Assembly: GCA_934119965.1 (NCBI GenBank)
Contig: CAKOTA010000004.1
Span: forward strand, 18,364 to 82,363
Source: an uncultured Bacilli bacterium
GTDB lineage: Bacteria; Bacillota_I; Bacilli_A; RF39; UBA660
Direction of reading: 5' to 3'
DNA: 64,000 bases
The notes under the pieces are model-generated. The model worked only from the letters and a program-made list of their open reading frames with translations. It did no database searches and was not told the origin of the DNA. The translations under genes were made by a program, and so were the position numbers. Of the stretch, positions 43,180-51,982 are shown in pieces. The first letter of the stretch is position 1; every line of letters starts with the position of its first letter.

Positions 43180-43872
43180 ATGCAATTTTTAAAAGACAAT
43201 AAAAAAATAGTTATTGGTTCATTAGTCATATTAATTTCTCTTTTAATAATAGTTTTTACTTATTACTTTAATCAAACTGAAACAGTAGCTGCAGAAACTA
43301 ATTTAATTGAAGCAAATACCGAAGAAATAAAAGAAGAAAAAAACAAAAAAATAAGAGTTGAAATAAAAGGTGCTATAAATAATCCAGGTGTTTATGAATT
43401 AGATGATAATTCCAGAGTGATTGATGTCATAAATATTGCTGGAGGACTAACTGAAAATGCTGATACTAGTTTAGTAAACTTGTCAAAAAAAATCAATGAT
43501 GAAATGGTTATAATCATTTATACTAGAGAAGAAATAGAAAATTATAATAATAGCAAAATCAAAACAGAATATGTCTATATAGAAGTGCCAAGTTGTCCTG
43601 ACAAAGTAAATGAAGCATGTATCGAAGAGTATAAAGAAGAAAACAAAGAAGGAAAACAAGAAACTAAAGAAGAAACAAAAAATTTAATCAATATCAATAC
43701 AGCTAGTATTGATGAATTAACTAAACTGTCTGGCATAGGTGAAGCAAAAGCTAAATTAATTATTGAGTATCGTGAACAAAATGGCAAATTTAAAGAAATA
43801 AAAGAATTAACTAATGTAAAAGGCATAGGAGATTCATTAATTGAAAAAATTAAAGATAATATTACTATTTAG
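43180..43872 (+). CDS. comEA: Competence protein ComEA (DNA receptor)
   Basis: ComEA binds incoming DNA outside the membrane and passes it to ComEC. The 230-residue protein has one N-terminal membrane anchor (about 9-28), an SLBB domain (RVEIKGAINNPGVYELDDNS, INIAGGLTENADTSLVNLSK), an acidic Lys/Glu linker, and two helix-hairpin-helix motifs at the end (ININTASIDELTKLSGIGEA and FKEIKELTNVKGIGDSLIEK) that bind DNA. It overlaps comEC by 32 bases. Confidence 0.95.
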   Translation: MQFLKDNKKIVIGSLVILISLLIIVFTYYFNQTETVAAETNLIEANTEEIKEEKNKKIRVEIKGAINNPGVYELDDNSRVIDVINIAGGLTENADTSLVNLSKKINDEMVIIIYTREEIENYNNSKIKTEYVYIEVPSCPDKVNEACIEEYKEENKEGKQETKEETKNLININTASIDELTKLSGIGEAKAKLIIEYREQNGKFKEIKELTNVKGIGDSLIEKIKDNITI

Positions 43873-45856
43873 TATATTAGTTTACTTAATAATTATTTTA
43901 AAAAATGAAATATATTTTTCAAAATATGAATCAGAAAATGAATTAATAGGAATAGTTACTAAAATAACTAAAAAAGAAAATTATACTAAAATTGAATTAA
44001 AATCAAAAGAAAAAATATTATGTACTTATAAAGGTAATATTAATTTAAAATTAGGAATGAAAATAAAAGTAAATGGTTCTTTAGAAAAAATAAAAGAAAA
44101 CACTAACTTCAATTTATTCAACTATAAAAAATATATGTTGAGTAAAAAAATAAAATGGATTTTTAAAATCAATAATTATGAAATAATTAATTCTAAAATA
44201 TCATTAAAATATAAAATTAAAAATTATATAATAAATAAAATAGAAAAAAGTAAAAATAAAGATTATTTAAAATTATTTATATTAGGTAATAATGAATTAG
44301 ATGAAGATATAAAAACTAATTATCAATTATTAGGAGTAAGTCATTTATTTGCTATATCGGGTATGCATATTTCTTTATTAACGGGTATCTTATTATTTAT
44401 GCTGAATAAAATTAATAAAAAAAATACTAATATTTTGTTAATCAGTTTATTTTTAATATTTTATATGTTTCTAACAAATTATTCTCCATCAATTATTAGA
44501 GCTAGCTTATTATTTATATTGATTAATATTAAAAAAATATTTAAAATCAAAATAGAAAATAAAGACATATTACTTATAATACTATTTTGCCTACTAATAT
44601 CTAATCCTTATTATGTATATGATTTAGGCTTTGTTTTTAGTTTTACAATAAGTTATTTTTTAATAAAATTTAATAATATATTGAATCATAAAAATTATAT
44701 TATTCAATTATTTTTTACTTCTTTAATCTCTTATATAGTAAGTATTCCTATTATGATAAATGGATTCAATCAAATAAACTTATTAAGTATAATTTTTAAT
44801 TGCATATTTGTTCCATATGTATCAATTATAGTTTTTCCTATAACATTGCTATCATTTATATTTCCATTTTTAGAGCCACTAATTACATTTTTAATATATA
44901 TATTAGAATTGATGGCTAACATCTTTTCAAATTTAAATGTGCTGATAACGATTCCTAAATTACCAATAATACTAATTATTGTTTATTATATTTTTATAGT
45001 GAATCTATTTAATAATTTTAAAAAATTCAAAGTTATTATATTAATAATATTTTTAATACTTTGGAGTAATTTGAGATTTTTTCTTAATTACCCAATTATA
45101 ACAATATTAGATGTTGGACAAGGAGATTCGACATTAATTGAATTGCCTCATAATACAAACATATTAATTGATACAGGTGGAATTGTAAATTATACTGAAA
45201 AAAGTAATCATCATATTGGTAAGAATGTATTAATTCCGTATTTTAAATCAATAGGTATTAAAAAAATAGACTATTTAATACTTACGCATGGGGACTATGA
45301 TCATATGGGAGAAGCAGAATATTTAATAAATAATTTTAAAGTAAAAGGAGTAATATTCAATTGTGGGGAATTTAACAATTTAGAAAATGAACTAATCAAA
45401 GTATTAGATAAAAAGAAAATAAAGCATTATTCCTGCATCAAAGAATTAAATCTAGATAATAACAAATTATATTTCTTACAAACGAAAGAATATGATAATG
45501 AAAATGATAGTTCCAATGTGATTTATTTTAATTATAAAAATACAAAATTTCTTTTTATGGGAGATGCTGGAATAAATAGAGAACAAGATGTATTAAATAA
45601 ATATAATCTTGAAAATATAGATTTTCTTAAAGTGGGTCATCATGGTTCAAATACAAGCAGTAGTAAAAAATTTATTGATAAAATAAATCCTAAATATTCA
45701 ATTATTTCAGTTGGTGCAAATAACAAATATGGACACCCAAAAAATTCAGTATTGGATATATTAAAAAACAGTAAAATTTATAGAACTGATATAAATGGAA
45801 GTATCGAAATAAGATTAAAAGGAAATAGTTATAAAATTAAAACTTGTAGTTTATAA
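43841..45856 (+). CDS. comEC: Competence protein ComEC (DNA uptake channel/nuclease)
   Basis: ComEC carries single-stranded DNA across the membrane. The 671-residue protein has a short N-terminal OB-like part, the competence membrane domain with SHLFAISGMHISLLTGIL near residue 167 and several membrane spans, and a C-terminal metallo-beta-lactamase-like domain with LDVGQGDSTLIE, LTHGDYDHMGEAEY, FMGDAG and VGHHGSNTSS. The start is TTG at 43841, inside comEA, preceded by ATAGGAG. The extreme 3' end (from about 45814) is duplicated at 46760, upstream of the second DUF1016 gene. Confidence 0.93.
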   Translation: MKKLKIILLFSILVYLIIILKNEIYFSKYESENELIGIVTKITKKENYTKIELKSKEKILCTYKGNINLKLGMKIKVNGSLEKIKENTNFNLFNYKKYMLSKKIKWIFKINNYEIINSKISLKYKIKNYIINKIEKSKNKDYLKLFILGNNELDEDIKTNYQLLGVSHLFAISGMHISLLTGILLFMLNKINKKNTNILLISLFLIFYMFLTNYSPSIIRASLLFILINIKKIFKIKIENKDILLIILFCLLISNPYYVYDLGFVFSFTISYFLIKFNNILNHKNYIIQLFFTSLISYIVSIPIMINGFNQINLLSIIFNCIFVPYVSIIVFPITLLSFIFPFLEPLITFLIYILELMANIFSNLNVLITIPKLPIILIIVYYIFIVNLFNNFKKFKVIILIIFLILWSNLRFFLNYPIITILDVGQGDSTLIELPHNTNILIDTGGIVNYTEKSNHHIGKNVLIPYFKSIGIKKIDYLILTHGDYDHMGEAEYLINNFKVKGVIFNCGEFNNLENELIKVLDKKKIKHYSCIKELNLDNNKLYFLQTKEYDNENDSSNVIYFNYKNTKFLFMGDAGINREQDVLNKYNLENIDFLKVGHHGSNTSSSKKFIDKINPKYSIISVGANNKYGHPKNSVLDILKNSKIYRTDINGSIEIRLKGNSYKIKTCSL

Positions 45857-45865
45857 GGGGGAGAT

Positions 45866-46747
45866 ATGAATTATTATGATGAAATAAAAAGCAAATTAAT
45901 AAATAATGAAGTAAATCGAAAGGTCAAAAACTACTCAATTAATAGAGGTGATTTAAATACTTATTATAATGTTGGTAAATTATTATTAGATGCGGGCAAT
46001 AAATATGGAGAAAGTATTATTAAAGAGTATTCATTAAGATTAACTGAAGAATTAGGCCCAGGATATAGCCAAAGAAATTTAAGAAATATGAGACAATTTT
46101 ACAAAGTATCTCAAAAATGGCAGACACTGTCTGCCAAATTAAGTTGGAGCCATTATTGTGAAATTATTTGGTTTGATGATGATAAATTTCAATATTATAT
46201 CAAGATAACTGAATTAAATAATATATCAATTAGGCAACTAAGAAAAAGAATAAAATCTAACGAATTTGAAAGACTGCCAAACTCTACTAAAAACAAATTA
46301 TTAAATCAAGATAAATCTGACATAATTGATTTCGTAAAGAATCCAATTATGATAAAAAATAGTAACAAGTATGATATATTCTCAGAAAAAGTTTTACAAA
46401 AATTAATCCTAGAAGATATTGAAAACTTCTTAGATGAATTAGGAAATGGATTCACATTTATTAAAAGTGAGTATCCTATTAAATTGGATGATAGATATAA
46501 TTATGCTGATTTATTACTTTATAATATTAAGTATAGGTGTTATGTAGTAGTAGAATTAAAGATAACTGGACTTAAGAAAGAGCATACCGGACAAATTATG
46601 ACTTATATGAACTATATTAATAAAAATATTAAAACAATTGATGAAAATGATACCGTAGGAATAATTATTTGTAAGCAAGATAATGAATATGTTATAAAAT
46701 ATTGCTCTGATGATAGAATAATCGCCAGAGAATATGAGCTCATATGA
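45866..46747 (+). CDS. YhcG/DUF1016 family PD-(D/E)XK nuclease, copy 1
   Basis: The 293-residue protein has an N-terminal helical DUF1016 domain (TYYNVGKLLLDAGNKYGES, YSQRNLRNMRQFY, LSWSHYCEI) and a C-terminal nuclease-like domain with Asp 215 in ADLLLYNIKYRCYVVVELKI and the E-x-K pair at 230-232. YhcG proteins are found near restriction and mobile loci and are thought to act on DNA. It lies 9 bases after comEC with a GGGGGAG site. A paralogue follows. Transferred DNA entering through ComEC could be its target, but that is speculation from position only. Confidence 0.88.
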   Translation: MNYYDEIKSKLINNEVNRKVKNYSINRGDLNTYYNVGKLLLDAGNKYGESIIKEYSLRLTEELGPGYSQRNLRNMRQFYKVSQKWQTLSAKLSWSHYCEIIWFDDDKFQYYIKITELNNISIRQLRKRIKSNEFERLPNSTKNKLLNQDKSDIIDFVKNPIMIKNSNKYDIFSEKVLQKLILEDIENFLDELGNGFTFIKSEYPIKLDDRYNYADLLLYNIKYRCYVVVELKITGLKKEHTGQIMTYMNYINKNIKTIDENDTVGIIICKQDNEYVIKYCSDDRIIAREYELI

Positions 46748-46759
46748 TATGGCAGTTGG

Positions 46760-46836
46760 TTAAAAGGAAATGGCTATAAAATTAAAACTTGTAGTTTATA
46801 GGGGGAGATATGAATTATTATGATGAAATAAAAAAT
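46760..46836 (+). repeat. Duplicated comEC 3' end plus DUF1016 gene start
   Basis: Bases 46760-46836 match 45814-45890 nearly exactly: the last 14 codons of comEC, the GGGGGAG site and the first codons of the DUF1016 gene. The copy between the two nuclease genes no longer belongs to any comEC frame, so it marks the left junction of a tandem duplication. Confidence 0.8.
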
Positions 46837-47700
46837 AAAATAATGGATAATGAAATATATTGTAAAGTAAGGGATTATTCAAAAGAAAAAAACACTATTA
46901 TTACATATTTTGAAATTGGTAGATTATTAAATGAAGCAGGTGGTAAATATGGCGACAATATTATTGATGAATATTCTAAAAAATTAATGGTTGAAGTTGG
47001 TAAAAAATATAATAGAAGTACATTATTCAAAATGAAAAAATTATATAATGTATTCAGCAATGAGAAAGTGGCACCACTGGTGCCACAATTAACATGGAGT
47101 CATTGTTTAATATTGATACCCCTAAAAGATAATACAAAAATATATTATTATGCCATACAGGTTAAAGAAAGGAACTTATCTAAAAGGCAATTAGAGGAAA
47201 TAGTAAGAAAAAATGAATATGAAAGACTACCATTAGAAACTAGAAATAAAATAATAACCGAAGAAAAGCTTGAAATGAAAGACTTAGTTCTTGATCCGAT
47301 TTTAATTAAAAATAAAAATAATATTGAAGTGGCGACTGAAAAAGTATTGCATAATTTAATATTAGAGAATATCGAATCATTTATGAAAGAATTAGGCAAT
47401 AATTTTAGTTTTATTGGAAGTGAATATAAAATAAAAATAGGAGATAGTTATCACAAAATAGATTTGTTATTTTTTAATATTAAATATAATTCATATGTCG
47501 TAGTAGAACTTAAAATAACAGAATTTAAAGTAGAATATATTTCACAAGTTCAAAAATATATGAATTATATAGATAAGAATGTAAAAGAAATAAATAATAA
47601 TAAAACAATAGGTATATTAATTTGTAAAAAAGAAAATAGATTTATAATTGAATATTGTTCAGATGATAGAATTACTATAAGAGAATATGAATTAGTGTGA
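46810..47700 (+). CDS. YhcG/DUF1016 family PD-(D/E)XK nuclease, copy 2
   Basis: The 296-residue paralogue of the preceding gene has the same first residues (MNYYDEIK), the DUF1016 helices (TYFEIGRLLNEAGGKYGDN, YNRSTLFKMKKLY, LTWSHCLILIPL) and the nuclease core IDLLFFNIKYNSYVVVELKI. Both ends (YCSDDRITIREYELV) are well conserved while the middle has diverged, notably the residues before W-S-H (VAPLVPQLTWSH against WQTLSAKLSWSH). This region is thought to contact DNA, so the copies may differ in target. The gene arose by tandem duplication from within comEC. Confidence 0.88.
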   Translation: MNYYDEIKNKIMDNEIYCKVRDYSKEKNTIITYFEIGRLLNEAGGKYGDNIIDEYSKKLMVEVGKKYNRSTLFKMKKLYNVFSNEKVAPLVPQLTWSHCLILIPLKDNTKIYYYAIQVKERNLSKRQLEEIVRKNEYERLPLETRNKIITEEKLEMKDLVLDPILIKNKNNIEVATEKVLHNLILENIESFMKELGNNFSFIGSEYKIKIGDSYHKIDLLFFNIKYNSYVVVELKITEFKVEYISQVQKYMNYIDKNVKEINNNKTIGILICKKENRFIIEYCSDDRITIREYELV

Positions 47701-47726
47701 TATAATGAATTTATGAGGTGATTTTT

Positions 47727-48167
47727 ATGATTATTCGAATTCTTGATGATGAAAGAGCAAGTATATGTGATAATTTATTAACAAAACTAATTCAGGATGA
47801 AAGAAAATATGATTCTTCAATTGATAAAAATTTTATAGTAAAAGACTATTTTAAAAATGTTATTAAAAATAAAGATAATATATTATTATGCTATGAAGAA
47901 AATAAAATTATAAAAGGTTATATTTATTTGAAATCAACAATTACTAATAATAAAAAAGGCTTTTTGATAGATGGACTGTATGTAGATGAAAACTATAGGG
48001 ATAACGGTATTGCAACTAATCTTATGGAAACTGCTTTAAGTATTATAGAGAATACTGATGCTGAATTTATAAATATTAATGTTCTTGCACATAATAAAAA
48101 TGCCATAAATTTATATAAAAAATTTGGATTTAGTGAATTCAAAATAAATTTAAAAAAAGATTTGTAA
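47727..48167 (+). CDS. GNAT-family N-acetyltransferase
   Basis: The 146-residue protein has the GNAT acetyl-CoA fold: an N-terminal strand-helix (IIRILDDERASICDNL), the central beta strands (GYIYLKSTITNNKKGFLIDG), the cofactor loop DENYRDNGIATNLMETAL in place of the usual R/Q-x-x-G-x-G/A, and the C-terminal NVLAHNKNAINLYKKFGF. ATG 47727 with AGGTGA is chosen over GTG 47718. The substrate is unknown. It is separated from the DUF1016 pair by a short gap with a TATAAT at its start. Confidence 0.85.
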   Translation: MIIRILDDERASICDNLLTKLIQDERKYDSSIDKNFIVKDYFKNVIKNKDNILLCYEENKIIKGYIYLKSTITNNKKGFLIDGLYVDENYRDNGIATNLMETALSIIENTDAEFININVLAHNKNAINLYKKFGFSEFKINLKKDL

Positions 48168-48329
48168 TATCAAAATTTGTAACTAAGACAAATTGAATCA
48201 GTTAAATGCCTACACAAAAATTAATGTTTTTAATATATTATAATATCTAATATATATTTTATGAATATAATTTGTTGTAAATGGATATATTAAATATAGA
48301 TTGTAATATCAAAGTTTGTTTATTTTGTT

Positions 48330-48383
48330 ACGCTAATGCTTTTTAGCGTTTTATATAGATGAGGCCTTATGGTCTCTTTTTTT
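48330..48383 (+). terminator. Two stacked terminators
   Basis: ACGCTAA/TTAGCGT (48330-48349) and GAGGCC/GGTCTC (48361-48376, one G-T pair) each have a T run. They isolate the carboxypeptidase-pilin unit. The rest of the gap 48168-48430 is AT-rich and holds a 20-base direct repeat (48162 and 48301). Confidence 0.75.
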
Positions 48384-48430
48384 CTAGATTTTTATTAGAA
48401 AATGTGTTATTCTATAATAGAGGGATTGAT

Positions 48431-49630
48431 ATGAAAATTAAGATATTTTATTTATCAATAATTTTATTTGTATTTATGCCATTTGTTAGAGCAATTGAGA
48501 TTGAATCTAATAATGCTATTTTATATAATTTAAATAACAATGAAATACTATATGAAAAAAATAGTGAACAAACAATTAAAATAGCAAGTTTGACTAAAAT
48601 AATGACAGCAATTGTAGCAATTGAAAATATTGAAGATATAAATAAACAAGTAACAATTACTTATGATATGCTGAAAGGATTGAGAGAAGAAAATGCTTTA
48701 GTTTTAGGCTTTAAAGTGGGCGATGTAGTTACTTATAATGATTTATTATATGCAACATTATTACCTTCAGCAGCAGATGCAGCTAATGCGTTAGCTATTT
48801 CAACATCTGGTAGTATATCTAATTTTGTAGAACTAATGAATAATAAAGCAAATGAGTTAGGCTTAAAAAACACTTTATTTACTAATACTACAGGTATTGA
48901 TTTTAATGATAATCATTCAACAGTAAAAGATGTAGCAGTCATTTTAAAATATGCTTTAAATAATGAAATATTTAAAAAAATATATACTTCAAAAACTTAT
49001 ACAACTACAAATGGAATATCGATGATTCATAGTTTAGAAAGAACCATAAAAAGATATAATCTTGGCATTGACTATATAAAAGGAGCAAAAACAGGATATA
49101 CCGATTTAGCCGGACTTTGTTTATCAAGTATTACTGATTATAATGAAATTAATTATTTATTAGTTACTTGTGGAGCAAATCCAAAATTAGAATTACCATA
49201 CAATATAGTAGATAGTGATACAATTTATAAATATTATTTTGAAAATTATCATTATAGAAATATATTAACAAAAAATAAAATAGTTAAACAAATTAAAAAC
49301 AAATATTCTGATAAAAAAATAGATTTAATTTCTAATATCAATTATTCAATTTATATGTTAGATGAGGATTATAATAATTTAACATACGAATATGTTGGTT
49401 TGGAAGAAATAGATATCTTTACAAAAGAAAAAGTAATTGGAAAATATAATATAAAATTAAATGGCAAAATATTAAAAAGTATTGACATTTATAAACCTAA
49501 AAAAATTGATTTTTCAATAATTAACTTTGTTTTTTCAAATTTTTGTATTATAATAATAGTGTTAATTGTAATGATAATATTGTTAAGAAAAATTGTGCAT
49601 TTAAAAAAATATAGTAGGAGGAAAAAATGA
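48431..49630 (+). CDS. D-alanyl-D-alanine carboxypeptidase (DacA/DacF type)
   Basis: The enzyme trims the terminal D-Ala of peptidoglycan side chains. The 399-residue protein has a signal peptide (MKIKIFYLSIILFVFMPFVRA), the S-x-x-K motif in IASLTKIMTA (nucleophile near residue 56), the second motif in LLPSAADAANAL (Ala where most have S-G-N), the K-T-G motif in KGAKTGYTDLAG, and a C-terminal membrane span with a basic tail. The frame is open from 48359, but two terminators and TATAAT at 48413-48418 place the start at ATG 48431. It overlaps the next pilin gene by 4 bases, so local wall trimming and pilus assembly may be linked. Confidence 0.92.
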   Translation: MKIKIFYLSIILFVFMPFVRAIEIESNNAILYNLNNNEILYEKNSEQTIKIASLTKIMTAIVAIENIEDINKQVTITYDMLKGLREENALVLGFKVGDVVTYNDLLYATLLPSAADAANALAISTSGSISNFVELMNNKANELGLKNTLFTNTTGIDFNDNHSTVKDVAVILKYALNNEIFKKIYTSKTYTTTNGISMIHSLERTIKRYNLGIDYIKGAKTGYTDLAGLCLSSITDYNEINYLLVTCGANPKLELPYNIVDSDTIYKYYFENYHYRNILTKNKIVKQIKNKYSDKKIDLISNINYSIYMLDEDYNNLTYEYVGLEEIDIFTKEKVIGKYNIKLNGKILKSIDIYKPKKIDFSIINFVFSNFCIIIIVLIVMIILLRKIVHLKKYSRRKK

Positions 49631-50169
49631 GAAAGAATGGATTTACATTAATTGAATTATTAGCAGTTATCGTAATTTTAGCAATTATTGCATTAATTGC
49701 AACACCATTGATACTAGGAGTAATTGATAAAGCAAAAGCAGGAGCAGCAAAAGCTAGTGCTCAAGGTTATGTTGATGCAACTGAAAAACAAGTTGTTTAT
49801 AATCAATTAAAATCAGAAAATTTGTTTGAATTAACTGCAGAAGAAAATCAATATGAATTAAGTGATTTGATTAGTAAATATGGCGTAAGTGTAAAAAGAA
49901 TTAAAAACGCTGATAGCGGCAAAATAGTATTAGATCAAAAAGGAATAGTGAAAAGAGCATTATTCTTAATTGATAATTTCTATATTTGCTATACTCCAAA
50001 TAAAATAGATGTTTCTAAAGACTCTGAGTCTAATGATTTAATCAATTGTAATGGCTTAGGAATCAAAGTAAGAATAAATGCTAAAGATGTTTCTTATGAA
50101 ACTGAAAGCAACAAAAACATCAAAAATGTAGCTGAAGCTATGGATGATTTGTATACAGCAACTAAATAA
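49627..50169 (+). CDS. Type IV prepilin with C-terminal surface module
   Basis: The 180-residue protein has the leader MRKNG followed by FTLIELLAVIVILAIIALIA, with Glu at +5, and then PLILGVIDKAKAGAAKASAQG. The globular part has two cysteines (near residues 122 and 138) that may form a disulfide. The last 25 residues (VSYETESNKNIKNVAEAMDD then LYTATK) match the module found behind the membrane segment of the six surface proteins and at the end of the giant pilin. AGGAGG fixes the start, which overlaps the carboxypeptidase stop. Confidence 0.9.
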   Translation: MRKNGFTLIELLAVIVILAIIALIATPLILGVIDKAKAGAAKASAQGYVDATEKQVVYNQLKSENLFELTAEENQYELSDLISKYGVSVKRIKNADSGKIVLDQKGIVKRALFLIDNFYICYTPNKIDVSKDSESNDLINCNGLGIKVRINAKDVSYETESNKNIKNVAEAMDDLYTATK

Positions 50170-50224
50170 TTGCAAAAAAATGCAATTTTTTTCTTATTTT
50201 TTAAGGAAATTGAAAAGTTTTGTC
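50168..50224 (+). terminator. Terminator in a repeated intergenic element (copy 2)
   Basis: AATTGC and GCAATT pair around an A-rich loop and a T run follows. The sequence through AAGGAAATTGAAAAGTTTT plus GTC repeats that at 43097-43152 with few changes. Confidence 0.75.
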
Positions 50225-50251
50225 GTATATTATTAGTAGGGAGATTTTTTT

Positions 50252-51982
50252 ATGAATTCAAATTATTTATCAGAAGAAAAAATTAATGAGATCAGAACAA
50301 GTGTTGATATAGTTGAAATCATATCAAGTTATTTGCCTTTAGTAGCAAAAGGAAAAAATTTTTTTGGTGTTTGTCCTTTTCATTCAGATCATTCTCCTAG
50401 TATGAGTGTATCTAAGGAAAAACAAATATATACTTGTTTCTCTTGTGGAGCAACAGGAAATGTTTTTAATTTTATAATGGATTATGAAAATGTTTCATTT
50501 ATGGAAGCTGTAAAGATAGTTGCTGACAAGGCTGGAATTATACTAAACATTAATAAAAGTCTTAATAATGATAAAAATAAAAAATTATATGACATTTATA
50601 ATATAACTCAAAAGTTTTATATGAATAACATAAATACAGCAACTGGGATTGAAGCAAAAAAATACTTGGAAAAAAGAAATATAAATAATGATTGCATTAA
50701 AGAATTTGGAATTGGACTAGCTATGGATAGCAAAGACTCTTTATTAAAATTATTATTAAATAAAAACTATGATGCTAAAGATATTGAAAAAGCTGGACTA
50801 GTAATTAAAAATAATTATGGATATTCTGATATGTATAGTGATAGAATAATGTTTCCTTTATTTGATTTAACTGGAAAAATAGTAGGATATAGTGGTAGAG
50901 TTTATAATAAAGACATTAAACCAAAATATTACAATACAAAAGAAACCGAAATATTTAAAAAGGGTGAAACACTTTATAATTATCATAAAGCTAAAGAAAG
51001 CGTTAGAGAAAATAACGAACTTATTGTTGTAGAAGGTTTTATGGATGTTATAAGAATGTATACAATAGGTATTACTAATGTTGTCGCAGCTATGGGAACA
51101 GCAGTTACTAAAAATCAAGCATTATTGATGAAAAGATTATCAAATGAAATAATATTATGTTTTGATGGTGACGAGGCTGGTAATGAGGCGACTAATTCTT
51201 GTATTAATGAATTATTAAAGATTGGCATATCTCCTAAAATTGTTAGATTAGAGCAAAATTTAGATCCTGATGAATATATTTTAAAATATGGTAAAGAAAA
51301 GTTTGTTAATAAAATTAAAAATCCAATGAATTCAATGGAATATAAAATGAATTATTTAAAAAAAGAAAAAGATTTACAAAATAATTTTGAAATGGCTCAA
51401 TATGTTGAATCTGTAATAAATGAATTATCAAATATTGATAATGATATTTATAGAGAATTAACTCTTCAAAAATTAAGTGATGAATCGAAATTAAATATCG
51501 ATTATTTACGATCTAAAATAAATAAAAATGAAAAAATTAAGATTGATAATAAAGAAAAAACAGTTAAAAAAAATAAGTATGAAATAATTGAACAAAATCT
51601 TATTTATCAAATGTTGTGTAGTAAAGAGGCTATTAAGATATTTGCTAAAAATAAGCCTTTAATTGAAAATGAAGTAAACAAAAAAATTATTAATAAAATA
51701 GGCTTGTATTATAAGGAAAAAGGTAATATAATACTTGCTGATATAATTACTTATTTCGATCCTGAATTAAGAAAAGTAGTTAATTCAATAATTAATTCAA
51801 ATGTTAATAAAGATTATGATGAACAAGAATTAATGAGTTACATAAATTCATTAAATAAAAGAAAATTAAAAAAAGAAATTGATTTTAAAAATGAATTAAT
51901 TAAAAAAGAAATTGATCCAATTAAAAAAGCACAAATATTAAATGAAATAATTGAATTAAAGAAAACGGAGGAAATTAAATGA
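50252..51982 (+). CDS. dnaG: DNA primase
   Basis: DnaG makes RNA primers at the replication fork. The 576-residue protein has the CHC2 zinc finger (CPFHSDHSPSMSVSK and CFSCGATGN), the primase core with KYYNTKETEIFKKGETLYNY, and TOPRIM motifs VVEGFMDVIRMY and FDGDEAGNEA. The C-terminal DnaB-binding part is shorter and more diverged than in Bacillus. It overlaps rpoD by 4 bases in the classic dnaG-sigA order. Confidence 0.96.
   Translation: MNSNYLSEEKINEIRTSVDIVEIISSYLPLVAKGKNFFGVCPFHSDHSPSMSVSKEKQIYTCFSCGATGNVFNFIMDYENVSFMEAVKIVADKAGIILNINKSLNNDKNKKLYDIYNITQKFYMNNINTATGIEAKKYLEKRNINNDCIKEFGIGLAMDSKDSLLKLLLNKNYDAKDIEKAGLVIKNNYGYSDMYSDRIMFPLFDLTGKIVGYSGRVYNKDIKPKYYNTKETEIFKKGETLYNYHKAKESVRENNELIVVEGFMDVIRMYTIGITNVVAAMGTAVTKNQALLMKRLSNEIILCFDGDEAGNEATNSCINELLKIGISPKIVRLEQNLDPDEYILKYGKEKFVNKIKNPMNSMEYKMNYLKKEKDLQNNFEMAQYVESVINELSNIDNDIYRELTLQKLSDESKLNIDYLRSKINKNEKIKIDNKEKTVKKNKYEIIEQNLIYQMLCSKEAIKIFAKNKPLIENEVNKKIINKIGLYYKEKGNIILADIITYFDPELRKVVNSIINSNVNKDYDEQELMSYINSLNKRKLKKEIDFKNELIKKEIDPIKKAQILNEIIELKKTEEIK

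Noticed and set aside
48359..48430. N-terminal extension of the carboxypeptidase
   Set aside because: It would run through a terminator and promoter; the ATG at 48431 gives a normal signal peptide.
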